Position numbers and translations under genes: made by a program
NCBI RefSeq assembly: GCF_022829725.1
Contig: NZ_JAKSYG010000231.1
Location: 1-64,000 of the forward strand
From: Methylobacterium sp. E-005
GTDB lineage: Bacteria; Pseudomonadota; Alphaproteobacteria; Rhizobiales; Beijerinckiaceae
Reading direction: 5' to 3'
DNA: 64,000 bases
Shown here: positions 1-6,977 of the stretch, piece after piece
Numbering within the stretch: position 1 is the first letter of the stretch
Layout of the letters: each line of letters opens with the position of its first letter
Notes under the pieces: generated by a model
What the model was told of the DNA's origin: nothing
What the model saw: the letters and a program-made list of their open reading frames with translations, nothing else
Databases searched by the model: none

Positions 1-1
1 C

Positions 2-100
2 CAGCCACCCGCGCCGGAGGTCGTCCTCTGGCCAACCGAACCGAGCGGATCAGTGCCGTCCGCGCGCCCTGCCATCGTCAGCCGACCGACGATGCACTAA
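2..100 (+). CDS. 3' end of an unidentified upstream gene (partial)
   Basis: An open frame enters from the left edge and ends at TAA 98-100 (33 codons including the stop). The visible tail is proline-rich (begins QPPAPEVV) and most third positions are G or C, as expected of coding DNA here. Too little is visible to name it. It could equally be a chance open frame in G+C-rich DNA. Confidence 0.25.
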   Translation, partial: QPPAPEVVLWPTEPSGSVPSARPAIVSRPTMH

Positions 101-357
101 CTTCGAACTCGGGCCACCGAATGGGGGCAGGCCAGACCGCGCAGTCTGAAAGCTCGATACCTCTGAATATATTCTTATTACATGCATTATAACATTTGAG
201 AAATACAACCATCAGTTATGTGTGCGATATTGAACAAATCTTCGGATGTGCCCGACGCGCATAAAACTCGGACATGAAAGCGATAGATGTGGATAAATCG
301 ATCGCTTTTGCGGCCTTCAAAGAGTAGCCAACTGATTGCGAATGCCCTTCGGATTGT
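101..357. other. A+T-rich intergenic island with one DnaA-box match
   Basis: No gene seen. The stretch from about 160 to 300 is much richer in A+T than anything in the chromosomal part of the window. TGTGGATAA at 288-296 is an exact reverse-strand match to the DnaA consensus TTATNCACA. It lies in the loop of an 8-bp inverted repeat (AAAGCGAT 277-284, ATCGCTTT 301-308). A single box is not evidence of an origin; the island may simply be promoter or terminator DNA of the mobile region. Confidence 0.35.
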
Positions 358-588
358 CTAACGAGCCGTCTCTATTTTCACGCCCATCCAGTCCGGGTCG
401 GATATAAAGACGATTCCTCTGTTCGAGAAGATTCCCTCGATCGCAGTCATAGCCGCACTCCGCAATGCGTGCTCGCCCCTTTCGAATCCCTGCACCGAGC
501 GTAAGCTGATACGGGCCGCCTCAGCCAGCTGTCGCTGCGAGAGATTTAGCAGTGCTCGGGCGGCGCGGCACTGCGCCGGGCTAATCAT
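358..588 (-). CDS. Small XRE-family helix-turn-helix regulator
   Basis: A 76-residue protein made almost entirely of an XRE/Cro-type DNA-binding domain. The N-terminus (ISPAQCRAARALLNLSQRQLAEAA) is a helix leading into the first HTH helix. The recognition helix region is ISLRSVQGFERGEHALR, and a short C-terminal beta segment follows (GIVFISD). Stand-alone XRE proteins of this size usually repress or control a neighbouring gene. It is transcribed away from the nuclease-like gene at 705, and a perfect 15-bp inverted repeat lies between the two starts. This is the layout of an autoregulator or restriction-controller protein. The family is clear; the regulatory target is inferred from position. 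Confidence 0.8.
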   Translation of the reverse strand: MISPAQCRAARALLNLSQRQLAEAARISLRSVQGFERGEHALRSAAMTAIEGIFSNRGIVFISDPDWMGVKIETAR

Positions 589-617
589 TGATTCCTCAGA
601 TGGGACGACTTGCCGAG

Positions 618-653
618 TTGCGCAAAATGCGCAAATACGCGCATTTTGCGCAA
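618..653. promoter_or_regulatory. Perfect 15-bp inverted repeat, probable XRE operator
   Basis: TTGCGCAAAATGCGC (618-632) and its exact reverse complement (639-653) are separated by 6 bp. The arms contain nested TGCGCA half-sites, so two or more dimers could bind. It sits 30 bp upstream of the XRE start and 51 bp upstream of the nuclease-like gene, in the shared divergent promoter region. It is best read as the binding site of the XRE protein. No T-run follows, so a terminator is unlikely. Confidence 0.6.
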
Positions 654-704
654 GTTCCAGGGCCTGTCCGAGTGTTGGACGCCCGCAGATCTTGAGGTGA
701 CCGG

Positions 705-1568
705 ATGCTGTTCCATCCGTCGGATCATTCCGTCCATGATGTGTTACTGAAAGCGGCCCGCGATGCAGTCGCTGCGGCGGTCAGCACAAAATTCCCGCTC
801 GATGAACTCCTCGGCGCAGAACTCAGTCGCCTCATCAGCGTCTCGTCCTCTGTGGTCAAGCGCCATGGCATCCTCCTCGAGAAGGCGTTCGTCGAGGCTC
901 TGCAATCCAGCGGCCGCTTCGAGGTCCTGCACAATCCGGTCATCCCGATCACCGCAGCCGCCGACGGCCTCTTGGGTTCCAACACGGCCGAGAACTTGGC
1001 GCGGCTCAACCTGCGCTATGATCAGCCCGCCGTGCGCTCCGTCAATCAGGATATCGTCGTTATTGACGTCGCCTGCGGTTGGGCCGGCGCGTACAGCATC
1101 AAGCGCGGAGGTGGGGATATGGGCCCGCGCCTGCGCAAGCCCCTGGAACGCGACGTGGCGTCGGTGCGGCTGTTGCTACGGTCCTACCTGCGCGATCAAG
1201 GCTACTCGACCATCGATGTGACAACGAGCGCGTGTATCGATTGGTTCGGCGCGGCCGGCCTGCCCCCTCACCTCACCGTGCAGGGATCGGACGTCGACGC
1301 GCATTTCGGCGTCCCGGTGATCCCGACGGTCGAGCGGATGACACGCCACCTCCGCGACGAGTTGCATCGCGCGATTCCAGAGTTGCTCCTGCCGCTCATT
1401 CAACGGTTCGAGACCCTGCCGCCCGTCCGGCCCGTGCCAGCCCAGGATAGCCCCGAAACTGTTTTCCAGCCGCAGGACGACGCTTCGGTCAAGCGGCTGG
1501 TCGAGACGATCTTCCCGATCGGGCCCGACGCGATCCGCCTGCCGGTGCGCACGCGCAACGCGCGCTGA
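705..1568 (+). CDS. Putative PD-(D/E)XK-fold nuclease, function unknown
   Basis: A 287-residue cytoplasmic protein. The start at 705 has a good ribosome site (GAGGTG, 6-bp gap). I do not recognise the family by name. The central part looks like a restriction-endonuclease core: an acidic residue in a helix (E59, GILLEKAF), then a beta-hairpin with D116 and D121 (QDIVVIDVACGWAGAYSIKRGG) ending in K133. The usual acidic residue two before the lysine is serine here, so the active site is either rearranged or inactive. The C-terminal third is helical and charged. The gene is first in a plus-strand series with the exonuclease at 1684 and the small membrane protein at 2589, and lies opposite an XRE gene. 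That context suggests nucleic-acid processing or defence. No methyltransferase is nearby, so a classical restriction-modification pair is not supported. Confidence 0.55.
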   Translation: MLFHPSDHSVHDVLLKAARDAVAAAVSTKFPLDELLGAELSRLISVSSSVVKRHGILLEKAFVEALQSSGRFEVLHNPVIPITAAADGLLGSNTAENLARLNLRYDQPAVRSVNQDIVVIDVACGWAGAYSIKRGGGDMGPRLRKPLERDVASVRLLLRSYLRDQGYSTIDVTTSACIDWFGAAGLPPHLTVQGSDVDAHFGVPVIPTVERMTRHLRDELHRAIPELLLPLIQRFETLPPVRPVPAQDSPETVFQPQDDASVKRLVETIFPIGPDAIRLPVRTRNAR

Positions 1569-1683
1569 GCGCCGGCACAAACCCTTCCCCCTCGCAGACG
1601 TCGATCCCCCTGCCCTCCCGCGGGATCGATGTCGCGTGCCCTGGCCGTTGCCGATCGGCACAAACCCCATCTGGAGCTTGGAC

Positions 1684-2583
1684 ATGGATCTCTTCGAGGC
1701 TGAACTCCACGCCATCGCCCTACGCTGCTCGACTGAGTTTCGCGTTCTGCGCAGGCTCGCCCGTCGCGACTACTGCGAGAAGCCGCTCGGACCCCGCACG
1801 AAGATCGGCCTGATCGTCGATGTCGAGACCACGGGTCTTGATACCGGGCCCGACGGCGATGAGATCATCGAACTGGGCATGATCAAATTCGCCTACACGG
1901 CCGGTGGCGTCGTTCTCGGCGTTCTCAGTCAACACACGAGCTTTCATGAGCCGAGCCAGCCGATCCCGGCGCTCGTCAAGCGCCTGACCGGAATTACCGA
2001 CGACATGGTCCGCGGCAAGCGCCTCGACGTCGCCGCGATCGAGGCATTCGCCGCCGACGCCGACCTCGTCATCGCGCATAATGCGGGCTTCGATCGGCGC
2101 TTCCTGGAGCGGGCCTGCCCGGTGTTCGAGACGCTGCCGTGGGCCTGCTCGCAAACCCAGGTGAAGTGGTTCGAGGAGGGCATCGAGGGGACCAAGCTCT
2201 ACTATATCGCGTACCACAACCGGTTTTACTACGACGGCCACCGCGCCATCGACGATTGCTTCGCGCTCCTGGAGATCCTGGAGCACCCGCTGCCGGAGTC
2301 CGGGCAGACGCCCCTGGCACAGCTGCTGGACGCCGTCCGGAGAACGAACCTGCGGGTGTACGCCTTGGGACTCCCCTTCGATCTCAAAGACCGGGTCCGC
2401 GCCCGCGGCTACCGGTGGTCGAACGGCGCGGACGGGCGGCCACGGGCTTGGCACCGCGACGTCACCGGTCAGGAGGTCGAGGCCGAACTCAGGTTCCTCG
2501 ACGATCTCGATCGCGCGGACGTGCTCGAGCCGTTGGTGATCGAACTCGATGCCTACCTGCGCTTTTCGGACCGGCAGGCGTGA
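1684..2583 (+). CDS. DEDDh-family 3'-5' exonuclease (DnaQ/epsilon-like)
   Basis: A 299-residue protein with the three exonuclease motifs of the RNase T/DnaQ superfamily. ExoI is VDVETTGLD with D46 and E48, ExoII is AHNAGFDRRF with D137, and ExoIII is GHRAIDDC with H186 and D191, so the catalytic set D-E-D-H-D is complete. Residues after about 230 form an accessory domain with a GYRW motif followed by tryptophan and acidic residues (ARGYRWSNG, then RAWHRDV), seen in stand-alone phage and plasmid exonucleases. The ATG at 1684 is chosen because GGAG at 1673-1676 is well spaced; an in-frame start at 1636 is possible. It would trim DNA or RNA 3' ends. It lies 115 bp downstream of the nuclease-like gene and 5 bp upstream of the membrane protein gene, probably in one operon. 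Confidence 0.85.
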   Translation: MDLFEAELHAIALRCSTEFRVLRRLARRDYCEKPLGPRTKIGLIVDVETTGLDTGPDGDEIIELGMIKFAYTAGGVVLGVLSQHTSFHEPSQPIPALVKRLTGITDDMVRGKRLDVAAIEAFAADADLVIAHNAGFDRRFLERACPVFETLPWACSQTQVKWFEEGIEGTKLYYIAYHNRFYYDGHRAIDDCFALLEILEHPLPESGQTPLAQLLDAVRRTNLRVYALGLPFDLKDRVRARGYRWSNGADGRPRAWHRDVTGQEVEAELRFLDDLDRADVLEPLVIELDAYLRFSDRQA

Positions 2584-2588
2584 CGGCG

Positions 2589-3425
2589 ATGAACGTTTCC
2601 GCATCCGTCACGACAGCAGGCGTGGCCGCGCGCCTTGCCCGACTACGAGACGCTGGGTTCGCCGACCGACAGGCGGCGGCCGTCGGTGACGTGGTCGATG
2701 CTGCAACCGCGGAGGCTCGCGACGCCATGCGCGAGGAGTTCGCGCGCTGGCACGTCTATCTCGCCTTGTACCTGCTCGCGCAAATCGGTGTTGCGCTGCT
2801 GGTGGCCCTCCTGATGCAGAACGCGGGCACGCCCATACGCCGATCGATGGCATTCCCTGACACAGATCCAAGACACGCCGCCTCCCGCCACCGGAACGAC
2901 TTTCAGGTCATGGTTCGGCCGTCGACATCAGATGCCGTCGACGTCGAAGATGCTGTGACGGCCTGCGGGCAGGATCGTTTCTCGTTTATCGCTCAAGGCG
3001 AGAACGAGGGACGCGCGAGTCTACAATCTTGGCGAACCAGTGTTTACCAAGATTCAACCGATCGTGGGGCGGCGCGGGATTGCGACTCGACTCTGATGAG
3101 CCGAGCTCATACGTCTAAAAGGGCAGCCACGAGCGAGCGCCACTTTGCGCCGAAGTTGGACTGCGACCGGCGACGGTTCGAGAGTGAGTGTGCTTATCCG
3201 CCCTCTCTGCCGCCGTCGGTCTTCCGCCATCAGCGCATAATTGCGCGCGGCGAGATCTTACCCCTTCCCGAACTGCCAAGTTGGCGGCAACCGCAAGGTT
3301 TCCCCAGACGAGAGCCTATGGACGCGAGAGGTGCGCACGACAGTATGGCGGTACGACACGTGCGAGCGGATTACATGGATAGAGGGGATATTTGCAGACT
3401 ATCGACAGCGCGATGGTGTGGCTGA
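2589..3425 (+). CDS. Small coiled-coil membrane protein (DUF1640-like) with run-on tail
   Basis: The first 80 residues are convincing. A helix reads LARLRDAGFADRQAAAVGDVV, then comes an acidic helix (ATAEARDAMREEF), then one hydrophobic segment at about residues 55-76 (YLALYLLAQIGVALLVALLM). This resembles DUF1640/CCDC90-type proteins, which end shortly after their single membrane anchor. Here the frame continues for another 200 or so codons of biased, low-order sequence that looks non-coding, to a stop at 3425. The natural stop may have been lost by a frameshift or by a DNA junction near 2830. The start follows the exonuclease stop by 5 bp, so it is probably the last gene of that operon. The role is unknown; a membrane anchor in a defence-like set is a guess. 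Confidence 0.45.
   Translation: MNVSASVTTAGVAARLARLRDAGFADRQAAAVGDVVDAATAEARDAMREEFARWHVYLALYLLAQIGVALLVALLMQNAGTPIRRSMAFPDTDPRHAASRHRNDFQVMVRPSTSDAVDVEDAVTACGQDRFSFIAQGENEGRASLQSWRTSVYQDSTDRGAARDCDSTLMSRAHTSKRAATSERHFAPKLDCDRRRFESECAYPPSLPPSVFRHQRIIARGEILPLPELPSWRQPQGFPRREPMDARGAHDSMAVRHVRADYMDRGDICRLSTARWCG
3025..3054. repeat. 8-bp inverted repeat in the run-on region
   Basis: AATCTTGG (3025-3032) and CCAAGATT (3047-3054) are exact reverse complements separated by 14 bp. It falls inside the doubtful 3' extension of the preceding gene, which argues that this stretch is regulatory or end DNA and not coding. It has no T-run. Confidence 0.4.
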
Positions 3426-3528
3426 TCGGTGCCGAGAAACGCTAGTTCGGATAATCTCTAGAGAGGACTATGATAATGCCACGATCTGACACTGCGACGA
3501 ACCACCATTACTGGAAAGGAGAAAAACT

Positions 3529-3573
3529 ATGAGGGCACTGGGTACATCCGACTGCCATCGGATGTACCCGTAG
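3529..3573 (+). CDS. 14-codon mini-ORF (possible leader peptide)
   Basis: ATG at 3529 is preceded by AAAGGAG (3515-3521) with 7-bp spacing, one of the best ribosome sites in this part of the window. The frame encodes MRALGTSDCHRMYP and stops at TAG 3571-3573. A 12-bp perfect stem-loop occupies codons 4-14. A strong translation start feeding straight into a hairpin is the arrangement of leader peptides that couple ribosome position to RNA folding upstream of a regulated operon, here tnsA-tniQ. No run of a single amino acid is present, so classical amino-acid attenuation is not indicated. Confidence 0.35.
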   Translation: MRALGTSDCHRMYP

Positions 3574-3860
3574 CGACACCTTGATTGCCGGCACCCAAGA
3601 CCCAGGGAACGTGCCGGCGATCCGCCTTGGCGGATGATGTGACGAGCGAGCGCGTCGTAACGCGCCGGCAGGCACGGGTTGAGGAATCGCATGTCTTCAT
3701 GCGTTCCGCAAGGGCGTGCGCCTGTATTGCCGGGGATAATCCCCCCGTCGCGGCTCGACATCCTCTCCGTCACCCGAAGCGAATGCCGTCGAACCGCGCT
3801 GCTCCGCGCAGATCGACGACGGCCGTCCGCTTCGATTGCCGCATCACCGCCCGGTGATGC
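3540..3860 (+). other. Hairpin-dense leader upstream of tnsA
   Basis: Seven inverted repeats lie in 320 bp: GGGTACATCCGA/TCGGATGTACCC (3540-3569); GCCGGCAC/GTGCCGGC (3587-3618); ATCCGCC/GGCGGAT (3620-3635); GCGCGT/ACGCGC (3650-3665); a 10-bp stem with one bulge around CGCATG/CATGCG (3683-3707); GGGGAT/ATCCCC (3732-3744); and GCATCACC/GGTGATGC (3841-3860). No convincing protein gene fits here beyond the mini-ORF at 3529. It may be a structured mRNA leader, a small RNA, or a cluster of transposase-binding sites. The first hairpin's half-site TACATCCGA recurs in similar form (TATCATCCGAC, minus strand, about 10,026-10,036) near the inferred right end. Confidence 0.45.
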
Positions 3861-3872
3861 GATCGCAGATCG

Positions 3873-4643
3873 ATGAGGATACTCATGTTCAACGACGCAA
3901 ACCCCACCGCCGTACACGACGTTGTGCCGTCCAGAGGCGACGACCGCGATTCGATCGCTCGGGATCGACAGCCCTATACGCCGCCGCTGCCGTCGATGGC
4001 GTCGCGCAAGATCAGCTTGCGGTCCAAAGGTTCTCTACGGGGCAGCTTCGTCTCCGTCCGTGAAATCCGCCAGATCGACGTCGAGAGCCATATCGAGAAA
4101 AGCGTCCTGCTCTGGCTGTCTACGCACTCGGACATCGATCGGATCCAAGAGCAGCCGCCCGCGGTCCCGTATATCGACCGCGACGGCGTGCTGCGCCAGC
4201 ACACCTTCGACATCCTCGTCCACTTCGCGGACGGTCGACGGATCTTCTATGCCGTCAAGGATGAGCGCCATGCGCGCAAGCACGACGTCTCGGGCTTCCT
4301 GCGCCACATCGCGCCGCAGATCCCACGGACGATCGCCGACGGCGTCGCGCTGTTTACCGAGCGGACGCTCTCGCCCGCGATGATCTCCAACGCGCGGCTC
4401 ATCCACGCCGTGCGCCGGGATCCGCCCCACCCCGCCGATCGGGCGGTGCTCGACCTCCTAGCGGAGATTAAGGGCACGGTGCTGATCGCGGACCTCGTGA
4501 CGGCCAGCACCCACGGGGCTGCCGCGTTCCGGGCGATCGTCCGGCTCATCGCCATGCGCGTCCTCCTGCTCACGGCCGACGAGCTCATCGACTACGGATC
4601 CCGCGTCACCGTCGTGGCCTCGCGCATCGGGGAGGTCGCGTAA
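3873..4643 (+). CDS. tnsA: TnsA-like transposon endonuclease subunit
   Basis: A 256-residue protein related to TnsA, the restriction-like subunit of Tn7-family transposases that cuts the 5' ends of the element so that it moves by cut-and-paste. The core shows E75 (VESHIEKSVLLWL), D113 (QHTFDILVHF) and K129 (RIFYAVKDE), the E-D-K triad of TnsA. The C-terminal part is a small helical or winged domain that would contact TnsC. Starts at 3873, 3885 and 3996 are all in frame. The one at 3996 (MASRKISLRSKG) begins where family similarity appears to begin, so the first 41 residues are uncertain. The stop overlaps the tnsB start by one base (TAATG), so the two are translationally coupled. Confidence 0.85.
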   Translation: MRILMFNDANPTAVHDVVPSRGDDRDSIARDRQPYTPPLPSMASRKISLRSKGSLRGSFVSVREIRQIDVESHIEKSVLLWLSTHSDIDRIQEQPPAVPYIDRDGVLRQHTFDILVHFADGRRIFYAVKDERHARKHDVSGFLRHIAPQIPRTIADGVALFTERTLSPAMISNARLIHAVRRDPPHPADRAVLDLLAEIKGTVLIADLVTASTHGAAAFRAIVRLIAMRVLLLTADELIDYGSRVTVVASRIGEVA

Positions 4644-6907
4644 TGGTCCCCGCCATCCACTCCGTTGGTGCGCCCCTGCGCATCGGCCCCTACGACGCCG
4701 TCACCATCGACGGCCTCCCCTACCGCAAGGTCGGCGACAGTCTCGACGGCCACGTCTTTCAGAATGCCGTCACCGGCCTGCACGAGGGCTTCGAACACGC
4801 ACGTCTCACCGAGCTGTCGCGCCTCGGGCGCTTGGAGTTTCGGGCCAACGCCTACGGCGCAGTCACAGCGCGCACGCAGATGATGGCCGGGGCGACCTCG
4901 TTTGCGGACCTTCCGCTGGATCATCAGAAGAAGATCGGGTGGTACCTCGAATGGATCACCGAGTTCCTCAAGTTGGAGGCCGCTTGGTATGCCGAGAACG
5001 CCGACAAGCCGCGCCGCAAGCGCTCGGGGCCGGAGCCTCGATCGAACGCCGGCATCACGAAAGCTCTGGGGGAGATCGGCCAAACGATCCAGGCCCGGGC
5101 CGACGCACGAGTCCGACCGCCGAGCGCTGACGGCACGCCGGCGCGGCCGCGCAAGCCCCGGGCCGGAAGCCCGGCGGCGGGCTACAACGGCCCCAGCGTC
5201 GAGACGTTCAAGAACCACCTGGAAGACTACGAGGCGGCCGGCCGTAACGCCCTAGCGCTGCGGCCCAAGACCCATCGCTGTGGCAACCGCACACCCCGCT
5301 TCCATCCGGAAGTCGAGCGGATCCTGCAGGACTACGCGGCCCGTTACGCGTCTGAGCACAACCGATCGAAGGCAGCTTGCCACCGGAACATGCGGGCGGC
5401 GCTCAACGCCCTGAATGAGGCCCGGGTCGCGGACGGTCTCGAACCCTACCCCGTGCCCTCGGACCGCACCCTCTCCCGGCGGATCGACGCGCTCGACATG
5501 TTCTTGGTCGAGGCCAAGAGGATCGGCGTCGATCGCGCCACGCGCAAGCACCGCTTCATCGTCGGTCAGGCCGAGGCCATCCGCCCCGGCCAGCGGGTGG
5601 AGATGGATGAATGGAAGATCGACCTGTTCTTCCTGTTGTCTCAGACCGACTTGCTCGCGGGTCTGTCGGACAAACAACTCGCAGACCTGAAAAAACGGAG
5701 GTGGTTCCTGTGCGTGGCGATCGACGTCGCCACACGCTGCATCCTCGGACTGCGCGTCGATCAGACCGCTTCGGTCCGCAACACACTGTCGACCTTGGAG
5801 ATGGCCGTCTCCGACAAGGGCCACCTCGCCGCGGCCGCCGGAGCGTTTTCGTCCTGGCAGCACATGGCGTGCCGCTTGGAGGACGTGTTCACGGACAGCG
5901 GCGGAAGTTTCATCGACGAGACGTTCCACCTCGCGATCATCGGCCTCGGGAGCGGACACGACGTCCCGCCCGCCGGTATGCCGCACCTGCGCGGCACCAT
6001 CGAGCGCTTGTTCAAAACGCTGAGCTTACAACTCATCCGCGAGTTCACCGGCCAGACGTTTTCCAACAAGGTCGAGCGCGGTGATTATCCCGCGATGGCG
6101 CGCGCCAGCATCACGGTCGAGGAGTTCGTCCTCCTCGTCGTCCGATACGCGCTCGACGTCTACCACAACACCCGACACGCTGGGCTCGGCGGCGAAACAC
6201 CAGCCAATGCTTGGACCCGGCTCACGGGCTATTACGGCATTCTGCCTGTGCCCGGCCGCAACGAGCGGCGCTCGATCTTCGGCCTGCGCCTGAACCGGAT
6301 CCTGGGCCGTCACGGACTTCGGATCATGGGTTTGGACTACCGGGCCGACGTCCTGCAGGAACTCTACCTGAAGCGCGGCAAGATCCCGCTCGACATCCGG
6401 CTCGACCCCTTGGATATCGGGGCGATCTCGGTCGCGATCGACGGAACCTGGTACGAGGCCCGCGCGGCGACCACGGGCTTCGACGGGGTCCGCCTCGCCG
6501 ATCACCAGGCCCTGTGCGCGGTGCTCGCCAAGCGCTTCGCCGACCAAGCCACGCTCACGCAACCCATCGTGGACGAGGCGCTGCGCACGATCCAGGCGCG
6601 TTCGACAGCCGCGGAAAAAGCCGCGACGTTCCTCACGCGGTTCAACGAACCCGAAGACATCGCCCTGGCCGAGCGCAGCCTGCGCGACTTCGCGATTCCG
6701 ACCGACGCGGATTTTGCCGACCGGGCCGCGGCCAGCCCCCTCGACGGCGTAATCCCGACCGGTGGCGCGCCGTTCGTGGCCTCGATGGACACCACGCGTC
6801 CCGTCGTACCCGAGCGCGAACCGCGCGTGTCACGTCCCCGATCGGCCCGGCCCGATGCCCAGGTCGCGCCGCCGAGGAAACCGCCAGTGATCGATATCGA
6901 AGACTGA
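4643..6907 (+). CDS. tnsB: TnsB-like DDE transposase
   Basis: A 754-residue transposase of the Mu/TnsB/TniA integrase-like superfamily that binds element ends and joins the 3' ends to target DNA. The catalytic residues are D322 (VEMDEWKIDL), D418 (FTDSGGSF) and E454 (RGTIERLFKT). A helical N-terminal region of about 300 residues should hold the end-binding HTH domains, and a Mu-type C-terminal beta-barrel follows at about 540-620. The last 60 residues are proline- and arginine-rich and could be the TnsC-contacting tail. Length is close to Tn7 TnsB (about 700). It is coupled to tnsA and lies 70 bp upstream of tnsC. Confidence 0.92.
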   Translation: MVPAIHSVGAPLRIGPYDAVTIDGLPYRKVGDSLDGHVFQNAVTGLHEGFEHARLTELSRLGRLEFRANAYGAVTARTQMMAGATSFADLPLDHQKKIGWYLEWITEFLKLEAAWYAENADKPRRKRSGPEPRSNAGITKALGEIGQTIQARADARVRPPSADGTPARPRKPRAGSPAAGYNGPSVETFKNHLEDYEAAGRNALALRPKTHRCGNRTPRFHPEVERILQDYAARYASEHNRSKAACHRNMRAALNALNEARVADGLEPYPVPSDRTLSRRIDALDMFLVEAKRIGVDRATRKHRFIVGQAEAIRPGQRVEMDEWKIDLFFLLSQTDLLAGLSDKQLADLKKRRWFLCVAIDVATRCILGLRVDQTASVRNTLSTLEMAVSDKGHLAAAAGAFSSWQHMACRLEDVFTDSGGSFIDETFHLAIIGLGSGHDVPPAGMPHLRGTIERLFKTLSLQLIREFTGQTFSNKVERGDYPAMARASITVEEFVLLVVRYALDVYHNTRHAGLGGETPANAWTRLTGYYGILPVPGRNERRSIFGLRLNRILGRHGLRIMGLDYRADVLQELYLKRGKIPLDIRLDPLDIGAISVAIDGTWYEARAATTGFDGVRLADHQALCAVLAKRFADQATLTQPIVDEALRTIQARSTAAEKAATFLTRFNEPEDIALAERSLRDFAIPTDADFADRAAASPLDGVIPTGGAPFVASMDTTRPVVPEREPRVSRPRSARPDAQVAPPRKPPVIDIED

Positions 6908-6977
6908 CGCCCCACCGGCGGCCCGCACGACGCCGTGCAGGCCGCCGCCCGCATGTTCCAAACCATCGAGACGCCTC

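Noticed and set aside
358..2583. Classical restriction-modification system
   Set aside because: No DNA methyltransferase motif (for example DPPY or PC with ENV) is seen in any frame nearby, and the PD-(D/E)XK-like protein lacks the usual acidic residue before its lysine.
3241..3489. 82-codon plus-strand frame (shorter GTG start at 3331) before the tns leader
   Set aside because: Codon third positions are not biased, no ribosome site fits well, and no domain is seen; treated as non-coding, though its charged C-terminal part leaves some doubt.
3559..3575. TGTACCCGTAGCGACACC at 3564 as the element's left terminus
   Set aside because: It begins TGTA like the right end, but similarity stops after four bases and no CCGGT precedes it; it is part of the first leader hairpin.
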